Positions 23,301-31,920 are shown, counted from the first letter of the stretch. The stretch: 40,107 nucleotides of DNA from Ectocarpus siliculosus (GCA_000310025.1 FN649746.1:2409292-2449398), one strand, 5' to 3'. Notes: a model not told the origin generated them from the sequence alone. Numbers and translations are program-made.

Positions 23301-24968
23301 TCGAACAATACCATTTTTTTTGGCTCAGGCGGATGGGCTTATGTATGTAGGTCTATGGGAATCACTCCGTGATCTTGGTGCTCTCGACCTAAAGTGCACC
23401 ACCAACGCGAGTGATGGAGACAAAACAGGCGCTAGCTCAGGCCATGGACTGGATCGTTTGCGATAAGCTCTCTCCGCTCTGTCGATACAATCATGTCTAC
23501 AGCACGAACAATGAGAGTCCGCGCTCGACATAAGTTTCAGAGGCTGGGCGGCCGGCCTCCGTGAAACAGGTCGTTTTTCTCCTCGTCCTTTCTCTCATTA
23601 TTGTCGTCGCCCATTCGGATTTGGACTGGATCTTTTGGCCGGCAACCCTCCTGCTTCGATCAACCACGCTGTATCGATAGCATCTGTCACGGTGTCTGTC
23701 TCGCTCCTTTCTGCTTATAGATAACAACTTGTCCCCAGCCACCCGTTGGCGGTTGCCTCACGCAGCCCACCGGTATTCTCGAAATCGGCCAGTTTGACGC
23801 AAACGAATCTCAGAAGCAATCAATAGAGTATTTCGTATTCCGTACTCGCTCGTCACTCACTTGCTCCTATGCATAACACAAGCCATTCATCCCCCGGTTT
23901 TCAGAAGAACGGCAAGACACCACTCCACTACGCGGTGGAATCCCTGCAGCTGGACGTGGTGCGGTTTATCCTAGGTCGCGACAGGCGTGGTGGTGGTGGT
24001 GGTGGTGGTGGTGGTGGCGGTAATGATCCCAGCGAGCGAGAGAAGAGGGAGGCGGAAGGGATAAAGCTCTTGGACGCGTCGCAACGATCGAAACTCGAGG
24101 TGCCAAGAAGAGCATATCGTGCGTGTTGGGCGTGAAGTGCTCGTAGAATCGTCATCCCTACTGTATTGATTGCTGGTTTTGGGCCAAGCGGGAAAAAGAT
24201 TGCCGGACGTTGGTTGCAATAATTCGACCTTCGATGGTTTTCGAAGAGTTTTTGTTTGGTCGTTGTTCCAGAATGCTTGGTCTTGGCTCCAACATTTGCT
24301 TCGGTTCATCGGTTTCCAGAAAAGAGTCAGGCGGAACTCAGTTCTGCTTTACTACCGCATAGACTATTTAGTGTAAGGCATAAAAGACTATTTAGTGTAA
24401 GGACTACCTACAATATGTGACAAGGGGAAACACAACAGCAAAAAAAGAATTTGCGAAGGATGCGACAATGTTTGTTTGTCTCTTCGTTTCTATTTTCTTT
24501 CTCACGCCCCCGTCTGCGTGGGGATGCACATCGAATCGCCTCGTTGTTGCTGCTTCATCGTAGCTACATGCGTCCGTGGTAGAGATGTTACTTCTTCAAG
24601 GTCTGTACCTGATATGTATGGAAGAAGCAAGCATACATTTTGGTCAAAACATCAGGTCATCAGTGTTCAACGGGTCGTCCATGTCTGTAGGCAAATTACA
24701 CCGTCTGTGTGGTCTGCACAGGGAGCTAGAGAGAACGAGCTACCCCTCTCTAGCCTAGAACTTGTTCAGATAGATGCAGACTACGTGTATTCGATAGCCC
24801 TTGAAACAGGGGCGAACAACAAGTAAGCGCCAAAATACCGCGCGCGCCCTTCCTTTCCGCCCAACACTCGCTTAGGTGATGCTAGAAGCTGCCGCAAAGG
24901 AGGAGCGGGGAGTGATCGCTTCTGGCATCGCTTCAATATCGGAGTTCGTGCAGCAGGTCTTCTTGTAG
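9393..24968 (+). CDS. Gene model 2: 18-exon ankyrin-repeat protein (about 829 aa)
   Basis: The exons are 9393-9804, 10757-10907, 11796-11998, 13185-13276, 14100-14171, 14721-14828, 15408-15527, 16411-16671, 17680-17748, 18200-18301, 18939-19028, 19506-19607, 20186-20296, 21405-21499, 22281-22398, 23063-23158, 23905-24099 and 24876-24968. They sum to 2490 nt with all phases matching and no internal stop. The predicted protein has a disordered N-terminus (to about 255), one ankyrin repeat (about 262-295), a Glu/Arg/Lys-rich helical insertion (287-346), a Gly/Ser-rich linker, and about six ankyrin repeats (556-770). Ankyrin repeats mediate protein-protein contacts; no enzymatic domain, signal peptide or membrane segment is visible. 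The middle exons and the first ATG are the least certain parts, and a cDNA could shift single borders. Confidence 0.7.
9888..10008 (+). repeat. (CAA)-tailed SINE-like family, copy b
   Basis: It opens with GTGACCACGGGAATCGACC and ends ACGGTTTTTAATGTGAAGAC followed by eight CAA units. It lies in intron 1 of gene 2. The opening GTGACCACGG motif is shared with the tRNA-derived SINE at 35775-36088. Confidence 0.65.
10430..10602. repeat. Imperfect tandem repeat, about 48-51 bp, three to four units
   Basis: CAGCGCAGAGTTGACCAGTG occurs at about 10481 and 10532, and CAGCGCAGAGTTGAC again at 10579. The spacers share TTTCTCGTAAT/TTTGTCGTAAA. A more diverged unit precedes at about 10440. Confidence 0.75.
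10757..10907 (+). CDS. Gene 2 exon 2: Arg/Ser-rich segment
   Basis: The acceptor CTCCCTGCAG is strong and the donor is GCATACAG|GTATAT. Only one frame is open. It starts in phase 1 and ends in phase 2, which matches both neighbours. It encodes SEGTTGRTRGRSLARERE and continues as a low-complexity basic region with no recognised domain. Confidence 0.55.
11796..11998 (+). CDS. Gene 2 exon 3: Ser/Gly-rich segment
   Basis: The acceptor GTCTTCCCCAG gives a phase 2 start that joins exon 2 as AG|A (Arg). The donor GGTGCTG|GTACGG leaves one base, matching exon 4. The peptide includes NAVQAYLSPMLKSHNSGGG and is otherwise Ser/Pro/Gly-rich. An alternative is an initiator ATG at 11767 in the same frame, which would make this a first exon. 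Confidence 0.5.
12908..13078. mobile_element. Small TIR element (MITE-like), copy 2, in gene 2 intron 3
   Basis: The right end TAAACAGGGACCTCTACTGT pairs with a degenerate left end ACAGTACAAGTCCCAGTTTA. The reverse complement aligns with copy 1 along most of its length, including the shared stretch GTTTTCGG.GGGCACAC.CTG. Confidence 0.65.
13185..13276 (+). CDS. Gene 2 exon 4: first ankyrin repeat
   Basis: The acceptor TTGTGATGCAG and the donor GCCGAG|GTAGAG bound one base-pair-split codon and 30 codons. The peptide DIRGNTLLHLAAQHNDIALA is a textbook ankyrin helix pair. It continues into exon 5 as EAVLE, which supports the join. Confidence 0.75.
13327..13728. repeat. About 400-bp (GTT)n/(CAA)n microsatellite
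   Basis: Nearly pure GTT with scattered GCT and ATT units fills the start of the intron after exon 4. It is open in several frames as polyVal, polyLeu, polyCys, polyAsn and polyThr, which are artefacts of the repeat. Confidence 0.95.
14100..14171 (+). CDS. Gene 2 exon 5: charged helix
   Basis: A 72-nt phase 0 exon between TCCACGCAG and GTACGT. It encodes AVLECEERRKRALEKRDRRR, completing the first ankyrin repeat and starting a Glu/Arg-rich helix that is probably a coiled coil or single alpha-helix. Confidence 0.65.
14558..14594. repeat. (CT)n microsatellite
   Basis: About 17 CT units lie upstream of a SINE-like 3' end in gene 2 intron 5. Confidence 0.9.
14627..14662 (+). repeat. (CAA)-tailed SINE-like family, copy c (fragment)
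   Basis: ATCAACGTGAAGACAACAAC followed by more ACAAC/GACAAC units matches the 3' end of the other copies. No upstream part is recognisable. Confidence 0.45.
14721..14828 (+). CDS. Gene 2 exon 6: basic helical segment
   Basis: The acceptor TCTTGGACAG and donor CGCATCAAG|GTGACT enclose exactly 36 codons in phase 0. The peptide ERARRWNERTLKEAADGKLA continues the charged helix of exon 5 and ends in a Lys-rich segment. A different frame across this stretch is also open, but it does not fit the phases. Confidence 0.6.
15408..15527 (+). CDS. Gene 2 exon 7: Gly/Ala/Ser linker
   Basis: Forty codons in phase 0 lie between TTGCTTTCAG and GTGAAT. The peptide starts QERAEQEKTTNFGANTP and runs into a Gly/Ala/Ser-rich stretch, a flexible linker rather than a domain. 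Confidence 0.6.
15838..15906. repeat. Extra direct copy of the TIR-element end
   Basis: GCAAGAGGCGGAAACATAGC...GGTAGACTGATTTTCAATGCTCG...CTCCACAACCA matches the left end of the element that starts at 15936, so ends of this family are nested or tandemly duplicated here. Confidence 0.6.
15936..16329. mobile_element. TIR element of about 390 bp, in gene 2 intron 7
   Basis: The left end CCGTAAGAGGCGGAGAGATG plus TCCTAGACCGAT (15938-15976) is inverted at 16289-16327, which reads ATCGGTCTAG...CATCTCTCCGTCTCTTACGG. An inner inverted copy of CGATTGCTCCACAAC lies at about 16096-16115. No transposase frame is present, so it is non-autonomous. The part at 16177-16245 is repeated, inverted, at the right edge of the window. 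Confidence 0.6.
16411..16671 (+). CDS. Gene 2 exon 8: disordered segment ending in a helix
   Basis: Eighty-seven codons in phase 0 lie between CTTCGCCCAG and GTGCGC. Most of the exon is Ser/Gly/Asp/Arg-rich, and it ends AAVVQALRAVLEEAHIRQ, an amphipathic helix. No family is recognised. Confidence 0.6.
17680..17748 (+). CDS. Gene 2 exon 9: short helical exon
   Basis: The acceptor CGTTTCACAG and strong donor GGGG|GTAAGT give 23 codons in phase 0, VVRLAGMYLEGNMNEAEWYH and three more. The exon continues the helical end of exon 8. An ATG at 17647 is in the same frame, so an alternative first exon is conceivable. Confidence 0.55.
18200..18301 (+). CDS. Gene 2 exon 10
   Basis: Thirty-four codons in phase 0 between AATTTCAAG and GTGTCC encode GVSMELLVKIGAAHPSDTF and a Lys/Ala-rich end. 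It may be a degenerate repeat or a helical spacer before the main ankyrin block. The acceptor is weak. Confidence 0.5.
18939..19028 (+). CDS. Gene 2 exon 11: acidic segment leading into the ankyrin block
   Basis: Thirty codons in phase 0 between TTCGAAAAG and GTGAGC. The peptide DYAEEERSTAEGGYWMDRG ends KDALDLNARN, which reads as the end of one ankyrin unit and the start of the next. Confidence 0.55.
19506..19607 (+). CDS. Gene 2 exon 12: ankyrin repeat
   Basis: Thirty-four codons in phase 0 end at GTGAAC|GTGAGA. The peptide TETPLILGAQNASIEVVAAL fits the TPLhxAaxxGxxevvxxLL pattern. A NAGCAG acceptor allows one extra Gln at the start. Confidence 0.7.
20186..20296 (+). CDS. Gene 2 exon 13: ankyrin repeat
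   Basis: Thirty-seven codons in phase 0 between GTGTTACAG and GTAGGT. DGCTALVLAAMLDKTEVVKV followed by LVAAYVARG is a clear ankyrin repeat, with an extra GQGVDHRT loop leading to the next unit. Confidence 0.75.
20333..20374. repeat. (GTT)n microsatellite
   Basis: Interrupted GTC/GTT units occur shortly after the exon 13 donor, similar in sequence and position to the giant tract after exon 4. Confidence 0.85.
21171..21266 (+). repeat. (CAA)-tailed SINE-like family, copy d (diverged)
   Basis: CCTGTAACCACGGACGG at the left matches the opening of copies b and e. The right end GGAACGGATATACACGTGAC followed by GACGACAACAACAGCAACA is a diverged version of the family 3' end. Confidence 0.5.
21405..21499 (+). 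CDS. Gene 2 exon 14: ankyrin repeat
   Basis: The acceptor CTCCTGCAG and donor ACCGG|GTACGT bound 31 codons plus two bases. NGFSALHWAVVRGNSDIAVD followed by LVDAGAAINTG is a complete, well-conserved repeat. Confidence 0.8.
22281..22398 (+). CDS. Gene 2 exon 15: ankyrin repeat
   Basis: The acceptor GGGGCAG gives one base that completes the split codon GG|G from exon 14. The exon ends GAGGAC|GTGAGC. LPIHKCAEYGSTDCLEILLK followed by AGADP is an ankyrin repeat. Confidence 0.75.
23063..23158 (+). CDS. Gene 2 exon 16: ankyrin repeat
   Basis: Thirty-two codons in phase 0. I end the exon at GCGGCT|GTGAGC, although the frame stays open a little further. GMTPMHIAASAGFLEIMRIL is a classic ankyrin repeat. 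Confidence 0.7.
23905..24099 (+). CDS. Gene 2 exon 17: last ankyrin repeat plus Gly run
   Basis: Sixty-five codons in phase 0 between GGTTTTCAG and GTGCCA. NGKTPLHYAVESLQLDVVRF is an ankyrin repeat. It is followed by eleven glycines from a GGT microsatellite and a charged helix ending SQRSKLE. Confidence 0.75.
24368..24405. repeat. Short tandem duplication
   Basis: GACTATTTAGTGTAAGG occurs twice, separated by CATAAAA, in the last intron of gene 2. Confidence 0.85.
24876..24968 (+). CDS. Gene 2 exon 18: C-terminus and stop
   Basis: The acceptor CTCGCTTAG joins in phase 0 to give VMLEAAAKEERGVIASGIAS and then ISEFVQQVFL with TAG at 24966-24968. The mildly helical tail has no recognised motif. 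A weak donor at 24957 could instead continue the gene, but nothing downstream supports that. Confidence 0.55.
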   Translation: MMLEAAAKEERGVIASGIASISEFVQQVFL

Positions 24969-25102
24969 TCGTTTCTTCACAGGGAGTATCAGCTGCTGTT
25001 GTGTTGTTTGTCGACCGACCGCTACTCTGCGTGGCGCCATCTGTAGTGCATTTCATGATGATGTTGCAAGATGTTGCTCAATTTTTTTTTGGTGCCCAAA
25101 AT

Positions 25103-25549
25103 TGTAGTAACCACCGCGCTCTTCGTTTACCGTCGACGTTCGTCTTGTATACTGTAGTTCGATAGAACATAATGCATTTCATGTACTTCGTAGTAGTACA
25201 CTGCACCACACGAAGGTGAGGTAAACCAGATATTTCCCTTAACAGCGAGGATGATCTTTACATTTGTAACGCGCCTACTTAGGCAAGGCCTGTTTTTTGG
25301 TAGTTGGCTTGTGCATTACGCCATGGATTTTGCTCGTTTGATTGTTGTTGTGTTTGTAACCACCGCGTTCTTGTTTGCCAGTCGATATTCTTGTCGTAGA
25401 GGTTGATAGAACAGGTGAGGGTAAAACAATACAGTACATGTATAGCTGCACCACACGAAGGCGGGATCAACCAGATATTTGCATAAACAACGAGGATAAT
25501 CTTTACATTGGTAATACGTGCCCATTTTGGCAAGGTTTGTGTTTTGGCC
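25103..25549. repeat. Diverged direct repeat, two units of about 200 bp
   Basis: GTAACCACCGCG, CTGCACCACACGAAGG, AACCAGATATTT and ATCTTTACATT occur in the same order at 25106-25302 and 25352-25549. No coding frame is conserved between the copies. Confidence 0.75.
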
Positions 25550-25662
25550 TGTGACCACGGAAGGCGGCCGCGTCAGTTGGACCGATGATAGACTATGCGC
25601 GTTAGGAGGTTACTGAGCAAGGACCGGGACGGTTTTCAATGCGAAGAAAACAACACCAATCA
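25549..25662 (+). repeat. (CAA)-tailed SINE-like family, copy e
   Basis: It opens CCTGTGACCACGGAAGGC and continues GCGTCAGTTGGACC as in copy a. It ends GGGACGGTTTTCAATGCGAA and an A/C-rich tail. It follows the direct-repeat pair without a gap. Confidence 0.6.
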
Positions 25663-25685
25663 GAGGTTGAGAGCGAGAGGGAGGG

Positions 25686-25822
<137 letters not shown>

Positions 25823-28800
25823 TTCCACATATGAACGTTCCATGGGAAAGAGGAAAATATACTCGTCGGACAGAACAAAATGCAGTTTATTGATGTAACT
25901 GTGTTCGGATTGTAGTTTACTTGTTCGGAAACCTGGCGTCACCAGGGGAGGAAATTAGAACTTCCTGCCATTCCGTTGAGAAGAAAGCACGCAGTGGTTG
26001 TAGCAAGTTGAGTGACGAACGGAAGCTGCAGAGCGTGTGAAGAGAATGAAGGACAGTGGCCGCCCAACGTAGGCGGCGGCAGTAGAGCAAGAAATATGTG
26101 AACGCTACACACGGAAAAACCCTGCGGTTGCCCCATGTGCAACATGCTGATCATGAAGGACAACAAACACAAGCAAAACGCACACATGTGTGTGCGGCGA
26201 CAGCGGCGCCTGCACATGTGGGTGGTGCGGAAAAGACAAAAAAAAAGAAGTGCATTTTGCGAAGCAGCAGTACAAACATGTAGTCATTCCACGCGGAGAC
26301 GCAGGTCTCCACGCCGATCGCTGATCCCAAGAACGTTCTTGGGAATGTTCTGAAGAATGCTCTTCATCCACGCCGATCGCTGATCGATCCCCGCGAGAGA
26401 GGGAGGAACGCCGTGTGACTGACGGAAGACTCTTAACCCGACTACTAGTACAAGATGGGTGGAAAACCCACCAAAAGTCACCGCACGGACAAAGCAGGCG
26501 CGAGAGTGTCTACCATACAACCGAAACGAAACTCAGGACAAACGAAAAAAAAAAAAACTCCTCCGACGTAATACGCATGCACCCCATTTCATCCCACCTG
26601 GAAACACCCAACCAGTTCGATCGAGGTCAGCTCAAGAAATACTTGGGACAGACCTCCAATCCCACGGAGAAACAACTCCCAGAGGGTAGGCGTTACAACA
26701 CACGAGTTCAAAACGGTCGCCAGAATATTCGTGGATTTTTCTTACAAAAGAACAGTCGCCAGAATACTCGTGGAGTTGGAGTTTTCTAGGAAACAAACAC
26801 ATACAAGCGGTTTAGGCGTGGAAGGGGACGCCCCGTGGACCAAATATTTCCCGCAATTCTTGCGAGAATCAACATAGGACTATCGAGACATACCGTACCA
26901 CGAAACCAGCACGATGACGGCTGAGAAGAAACGACCGCCAAAACAACAGGAGGCTCTCCAAGAAAACGCCTCTACAGTAGCGCAACACCCGGAACGGAAC
27001 GGGAAAGAAAGCAACCCGTAGCCTTGAGGACCTCGGAGCACCCGTCCGACAACCACCTTGCTTGTGGTACTAACCACTTTTTGCTTGGCAGACAACTCCC
27101 GCCGCCGCACCTCCCCTACAGGTAGGTGCAGTTGGTTGGGTGCTTTGTCGATGATCTTGGAGAACCTTGTGCGAACCTTCTTACAAAAGCTGTTATGATG
27201 CATCTCTCTTGGGACCAAGGCCCTTTTTCCAAGAAGTTTCTTCAAACAAGTTGTCCCTGAGGATAAAAACCGTTAGGAAATTTCCGGGAAAAAGATCCCA
27301 GGTGCCACTCCCGGCGACACCTTTACGTGCTTGTTTGCGGTAGCAACAGATGAAACGAGTAGCGGGCGCCACGACTTAAAACAAGCGAGAATAAAACCGC
27401 TCCCTACCGCACCCCTCCCAAACCTTTTTCGCCCTCTCCCACACATTTAACATCTACAATTTTTGTTTTGAACTCTACCCAACTAGGTCCCTCCACATTA
27501 TTCTTGGAGGCCATGGGCATGACAAGCTAGATATGAGAAGCTACTGCTGCGGGCAATTTATCCCCGTGAAAGCAGACAGGCCAAAGCTACGAGTGGCACA
27601 AAGAACGAACCAGAACAATGGGCCTCTCTGATACATTCTCTACGCAACGCCGACGGATGCGGCTTTATGCAGATTGCCCAAGAAAAACAAAAACAAGGCG
27701 AGATCGGGTAGCCAGTCGAAACACACTTGCCCACGACATTTCTGTATTCAAAGCCTAGAACGAAAAGGGGCACTTTCCTGCACCCACGCTTAATTTCAAG
27801 TGATCAAAAAGTATATATTCTACCAGCTGCAACCCTTCTCACGCTCATTATTCCGTGCACCTGGTATCTCCAAGATTATTCTCGGATTATTCTAGCCTAC
27901 GAGCAAGTTGCGCTATCCCAAGTACCCCCCCACACGCTGGTTCAGTTTTAGAACTGTGTCTGCGAGTAGCACTTGCCATCCTTTCCCCCAACCGCGCAAA
28001 AAACTCGTTCTTGGGTGTTCTGGGAAGGGTGGTAGCTTATTTTGTGAGTTAGACAGAAGCACGACGATACAAAAGAGACAGATTTTTGCCGATTGAAAGA
28101 GACAAGACAGATGCCAAACGACCGGGGGAAACAAATCTCGTCTCGCGGCGGGGGGGTTCTCGTACTGATGCACCTCAACCTGCAAGTCCCTGCGCAGCCA
28201 TGATAGTCTTACGATCAACAGCTACGGTACACTGGTGTGCAGTCCCGGAGAGATCGGGGGTAGCGCCTGATGACGTCAGGATCGCGGAACAACACCACAC
28301 CCACACTCCCGCCCCCCAACTCAAAACCCTCACGAGACACAAACCAACAGACGTAAATAGTAAAGTATCACGCAATAGACGCGCCTAAATAACCGGATCG
28401 ATAAAAACTCCACTCTCACGTCGAGAGCCTCCAACCCCCCCCCCCTCCCCCCCCCCGACTGACGCAATGCCAACACCTTCATTGAAACCTCGACGGGCAT
28501 CGCTGTCACCACCTCGAAAGGATGTACGGGTGCTCATACGATACAACAATGTGGGCGAAAGCTAATGTATACTGTAGAAGGCTGCCAATCCGCCCCGTAC
28601 ACTGTGGACTACAGACCTAATGTGAGAGAAAAAAAAAGGCATAGAGTTTAGAACTGCTATTGCCGTTGACAGAAGAAAAATAGAAAACGATTGTACTGAC
28701 AATAAAAACACCGCCCCCCTTCCCGCCGGAAATATTCCAGCTCACCCATCTCTACTCCCCTCCTCTCGACACTCCGTCACCCCCTATTTTCGGGCCCCCA

Positions 28801-29071
28801 ATCTGGAGAACGCATTGAGTGCTCTGGAGTATGTTCAGAGGGATGACTCTGTATTATGCAAACAAGGACAAACCTAAACGTGCAACGTTGGAATAGGCAG
28901 GCAGACACTTACTTCGAGCACGACCAGGAGCGGAAGGTAGGACTCGACACTCGCACAGCAGTTAAGCACCGGCAACCCTCTACACCTCGCGCCGTGTGCC
29001 GTTGTGTTGGCGGACTACGAGAGGCTTGACAGCAAAACAACGAACAACAAGGACGGGCAACATACTAGAGC
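25823..29071. other. Gene-poor interval
   Basis: I find no exon chain I can support. The interval contains a 17-bp direct repeat CACGCCGATCGCTGATC (26311 and 26369) beside a palindrome CCAAGAACGTTCTTGG (26327-26342), a short duplication of CGCCAGAATA.TCGTGGA (about 26720 and 26756), and C-rich runs near 28432-28456. A stretch near 28795-28890 on the plus strand (LENALSALEYVQRDDSV) could be an isolated exon, but it has no clear splice partners. Confidence 0.4.
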
Positions 29072-29290
29072 ACGGGTCATCTACCATCCGTATTCGTAGA
29101 ATAGGAAGATGGCTGCCGCTGCTGCTGCTGCTGCTGCTCCTGCTCCCTCCCTGTCCATGTGTCAAAAGGCGAACTCATCTACCAACCATGTTCATAGAAT
29201 ATGGCTGCCGCTGCTGCTGCTGCTGCTCCCTCCCTGTCCATGTGTCAAAGGCGAACTCATCTACCAACCATGTTCACAGAATAGGAAGAT

Positions 29291-29323
<33 letters not shown>

Positions 29324-29545
29324 TTCCTCCCTGTCCATGTGTCAAAAGGCGAACTCATCTACCAACCATGTTCATAGAATAGGAAGCTGGCTGCCGCTGC
29401 CGCTGCTGCTGCTCCTTCCTCCCTGTCCATGTGTCGAAAGGCGAACACATCTACCAACCATGTTCATAGAATAGGAAGCTGGCTGCCGCTGCCGCTGCTG
29501 CCGCTGCTGCTCCTCCCTCCTCCCTGTACACGTGTCAAACGCGAT
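29072..29545. repeat. Minisatellite with embedded (GCT)n, five units of about 82-100 bp
   Basis: Each unit reads ATAGGAAGATGGCTGC, a GCT run of variable length, CCTCCCTGTCCATGTGTC, then GGCGAACTCATCTACCAACC and ATGTTCATAGA. Units start near 29101, 29199, 29281, 29381 and 29470, with a partial unit before. The array is open as a repetitive Ala-rich peptide, but nothing indicates that it is expressed. Confidence 0.85.
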
Positions 29546-31002
29546 CCCTATCGCCGAAAAAAAAATCTCAAAGAACGAACCCCGTCACCACCAGCGACAG
29601 CAACGTCGGCCAACAAGCGACGATCGGCGTATCCCACTGGCAGCATGGCGTCTATCCATCCCCCGCGCGGCTGTTGCTATCATCATCGACGGCCTTCGCC
29701 TGACCGACCGAAGAAACTGCGGACTACCGCTAAACACACAAGAAGAACAAGGCAGCAGCAGCAGGACAAGCGGTGGGGGGAGAGCGAGTCAGTCAAGAAA
29801 GAGAGGCAGCAGTGGCATCAAAACTACAGGCACCGCCGTGGCAGATGGGTTATTTATTTGCTCTCATTTTGATCTTCGAAAATACAAGGCGCCGGCGCCG
29901 GTGGCCTAACAAAACACTAAAGGCACCGCGGCAAGATGTGCTATTTAGTTTCTCTCGTCACGAGCTTCGAAGCAGAAAGCAATGGTGCACTAGGGGGGTT
30001 GAAATCAAAAACTGCACCTTGGGGGTGCTAAAGCAAACTTGTGCAGTTGGCGGTGAGGGGAAGGTGTTCGGCCACCGACTTGTCGGCTAATCGTTCGTTT
30101 GCATGTGTCGTGCAGGCGACCGTTGTCGCTATCGCTGTTGCTGTTGTGCAGACAGGTGTTATCGTAAGCATAGCCCATGGCTCGACCGAGCGGCAACAGC
30201 AAGGAGGCAACAGCAAGGAGGGAATCGGCTACGAAAGCCACATTGAACGCCGCTAGGGCTAGCAATACTGCCAAACAATCACGCGCCACATGCTAACCTA
30301 CGATGGTCTCGGCGACATTTCTGCCATCTCTCTCTGTGTATGTGTGTCTCCGTCTCTGTATCTGTCTTGTCTGTCCATCTGCCTGTCTGTCTCTGTGCGT
30401 GTGTTTCCGCCTCTCTCTTTCTCTGCCCCTTCCCCTCTCTCTGCCTGTCTGTCTGCCTGTCTGTCTTTGTTTCTGCCTCTCTCGCTATCTCTCTGTATAT
30501 TTTTCTCTCCCCCCCTCCCTCCTTCTGTGTGTCTGTCTGCCTGTCTGCCTGTCGGTCTGTCTGTCTGTCTGTCTGTCTCTGTAAGAGGCTTATGCTTCGA
30601 GCGTACGGTGGTGTTATTCCTTCCGTGTCTGTCTCTGTGTTACTCTAGAGATGGAGGGGGGGGGCGAGTCACGTCTCTTGTATCGGGCGGGGAAGAACAA
30701 CCGCATCTTTGCAGTGCCGGGTAAAACCGACACAAAGGCACACAACGATATCGCAGCATGAACCAAGAACACACATACAGCAGTACCTGGTAGACAAAGC
30801 ATGAACAGGGAGAACCTGGCGGCAATAACAACGGAAAACTTCCAATAAAGCCTCCACTGGATACCGTGTGTCCTATAGTATGTTCGAGTGATTTGGACGA
30901 GTGGCTTAAATACATGCCAAAGAGGAAGTCTATGCTTGACAGAAGTTACAAGGATCCTAGATTCAGAAGTGTAACGGGAGGGTCAAGTGCGAGGTACGAT
31001 CT
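29546..31002. other. Repeat-rich interval without a clear gene
   Basis: No splice-consistent gene is visible. About 30330-30640 is a pyrimidine-rich CTGTCTGTCTGC low-complexity tract. A GC-rich stretch at about 29590-29730 has an open minus-strand frame (MMIATAARGWIDAMLPVGYA) that might be an orphan exon; I cannot support it further. Confidence 0.35.
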
Positions 31003-31095
31003 TAGTTAGGGAATCACAAGATTTTCAGAGCATAACTGTTATCTAGGAAGTTAGGGAACAACAAGGTTTTTGGAGCATAACTGTTGTCTAGGAAG
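31003..31095. repeat. Tandem duplication, about 46 bp unit
   Basis: GTTAGGGAATCACAAGATTT...AGCATAACTGTTATCTAGGAA is followed directly by GTTAGGGAACAACAAGGTTT...AGCATAACTGTTGTCTAGGAA. Confidence 0.85.
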
Positions 31096-31527
31096 GGACA
31101 ACCTGAAGTTAGGATGTGCCCCCGCCCGTGATCAAGTTTCCACTCCGGACTGGAGAGACATATAGTGGGGGGGGGGGGGCGTTTTAGCAACCTCTATGTC
31201 ACGACGAAATGTGGTCACTATTCAGGGCAGGTTGCTGTATCGAACGACCAATTATACAGCAGTTATTCTACCGGGGTGCGGCGGTGCGACGTGGTTTCGC
31301 GGTCGCTCAACAGGGGGTCGCTAGACCGAGCCCCCCGCTGTATCCCGAAGACGAAGTTAGAAACAACGAACGCTTAGAGAATCGATCCCGCTGTCAGTGA
31401 CCACGGACTATACCACAACTTTCTGTCCAGAAGGCCCCGGAGCGTCTCCCCACGACTCACCACACCAACATGCATAATTTCAACAGCACCAAAAAGACGC
31501 ACCGAGACTATGTAGCAGTGCATTGAA

Positions 31528-31608
31528 TCACGTGACCACGGGTTGGAGTAAACGGCACTAGTGCTGTGAGCGCTGATTTGAAGTGACGACCAAAAAAAAA
31601 AAAAAAAT
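31528..31608 (+). mobile_element. 5'-truncated tRNA-derived SINE (3' end plus A tail)
   Basis: GTGACCACGGGTTGGAGTAA through GCGCTGATTTGAAGTGA matches the 3' end of the SINE at 35775-36088 with about one difference in 54 bases, and is followed by 15 or so A residues. The head is missing, as expected for incomplete reverse transcription. Confidence 0.75.
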
Positions 31609-31778
31609 GAACATCCACATGATAGACGTTCAAACAGCAAGGGTGCTTGCACCGCAGCGAGGGCGTGTTCAGCGGTAGGTACATGTGCGAAACACACAAA
31701 AATCACGTTGGAAAAACACACCAGAAGTTTGGACGTCGATTGCTGTTGTTTTGTGTTTTTCTGCTCAATTTTTTGTTG

Positions 31779-31920
31779 ATGGTGCTAACCCACCAGACGA
31801 AGTCAATAGCGCACTTGTTTGCTCTCCAATATTCAAACCAACCCACCGAAGGCAAAGAAAAAATTTGACATTGGAGAGCAAAACAAGTGATGTTGACTTC
31901 GTCTAGTGGGTTAGCACCAT
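31779..31920. repeat. Near-perfect hairpin, arms about 57 bp
   Basis: The left arm ATGGTGCTAACCCACCAGAC (31779 on, to about 31837) is the reverse complement of the right arm ending GTCTAGTGGGTTAGCACCAT (31864-31920), with few mismatches and a loop of about 26 bases. Runs of T and A flank the two arms. It may be a foldback MITE or a small-RNA precursor; no coding potential is seen. Confidence 0.85.

Noticed and set aside
26880-27245. 121-residue minus-strand open frame
   Set aside because: No ATG at its start, no recognisable domain, no splice partners; it may be chance.
30330-30640. Cys/Leu-rich open frames
   Set aside because: They come from a CTGTCTGTC low-complexity tract.
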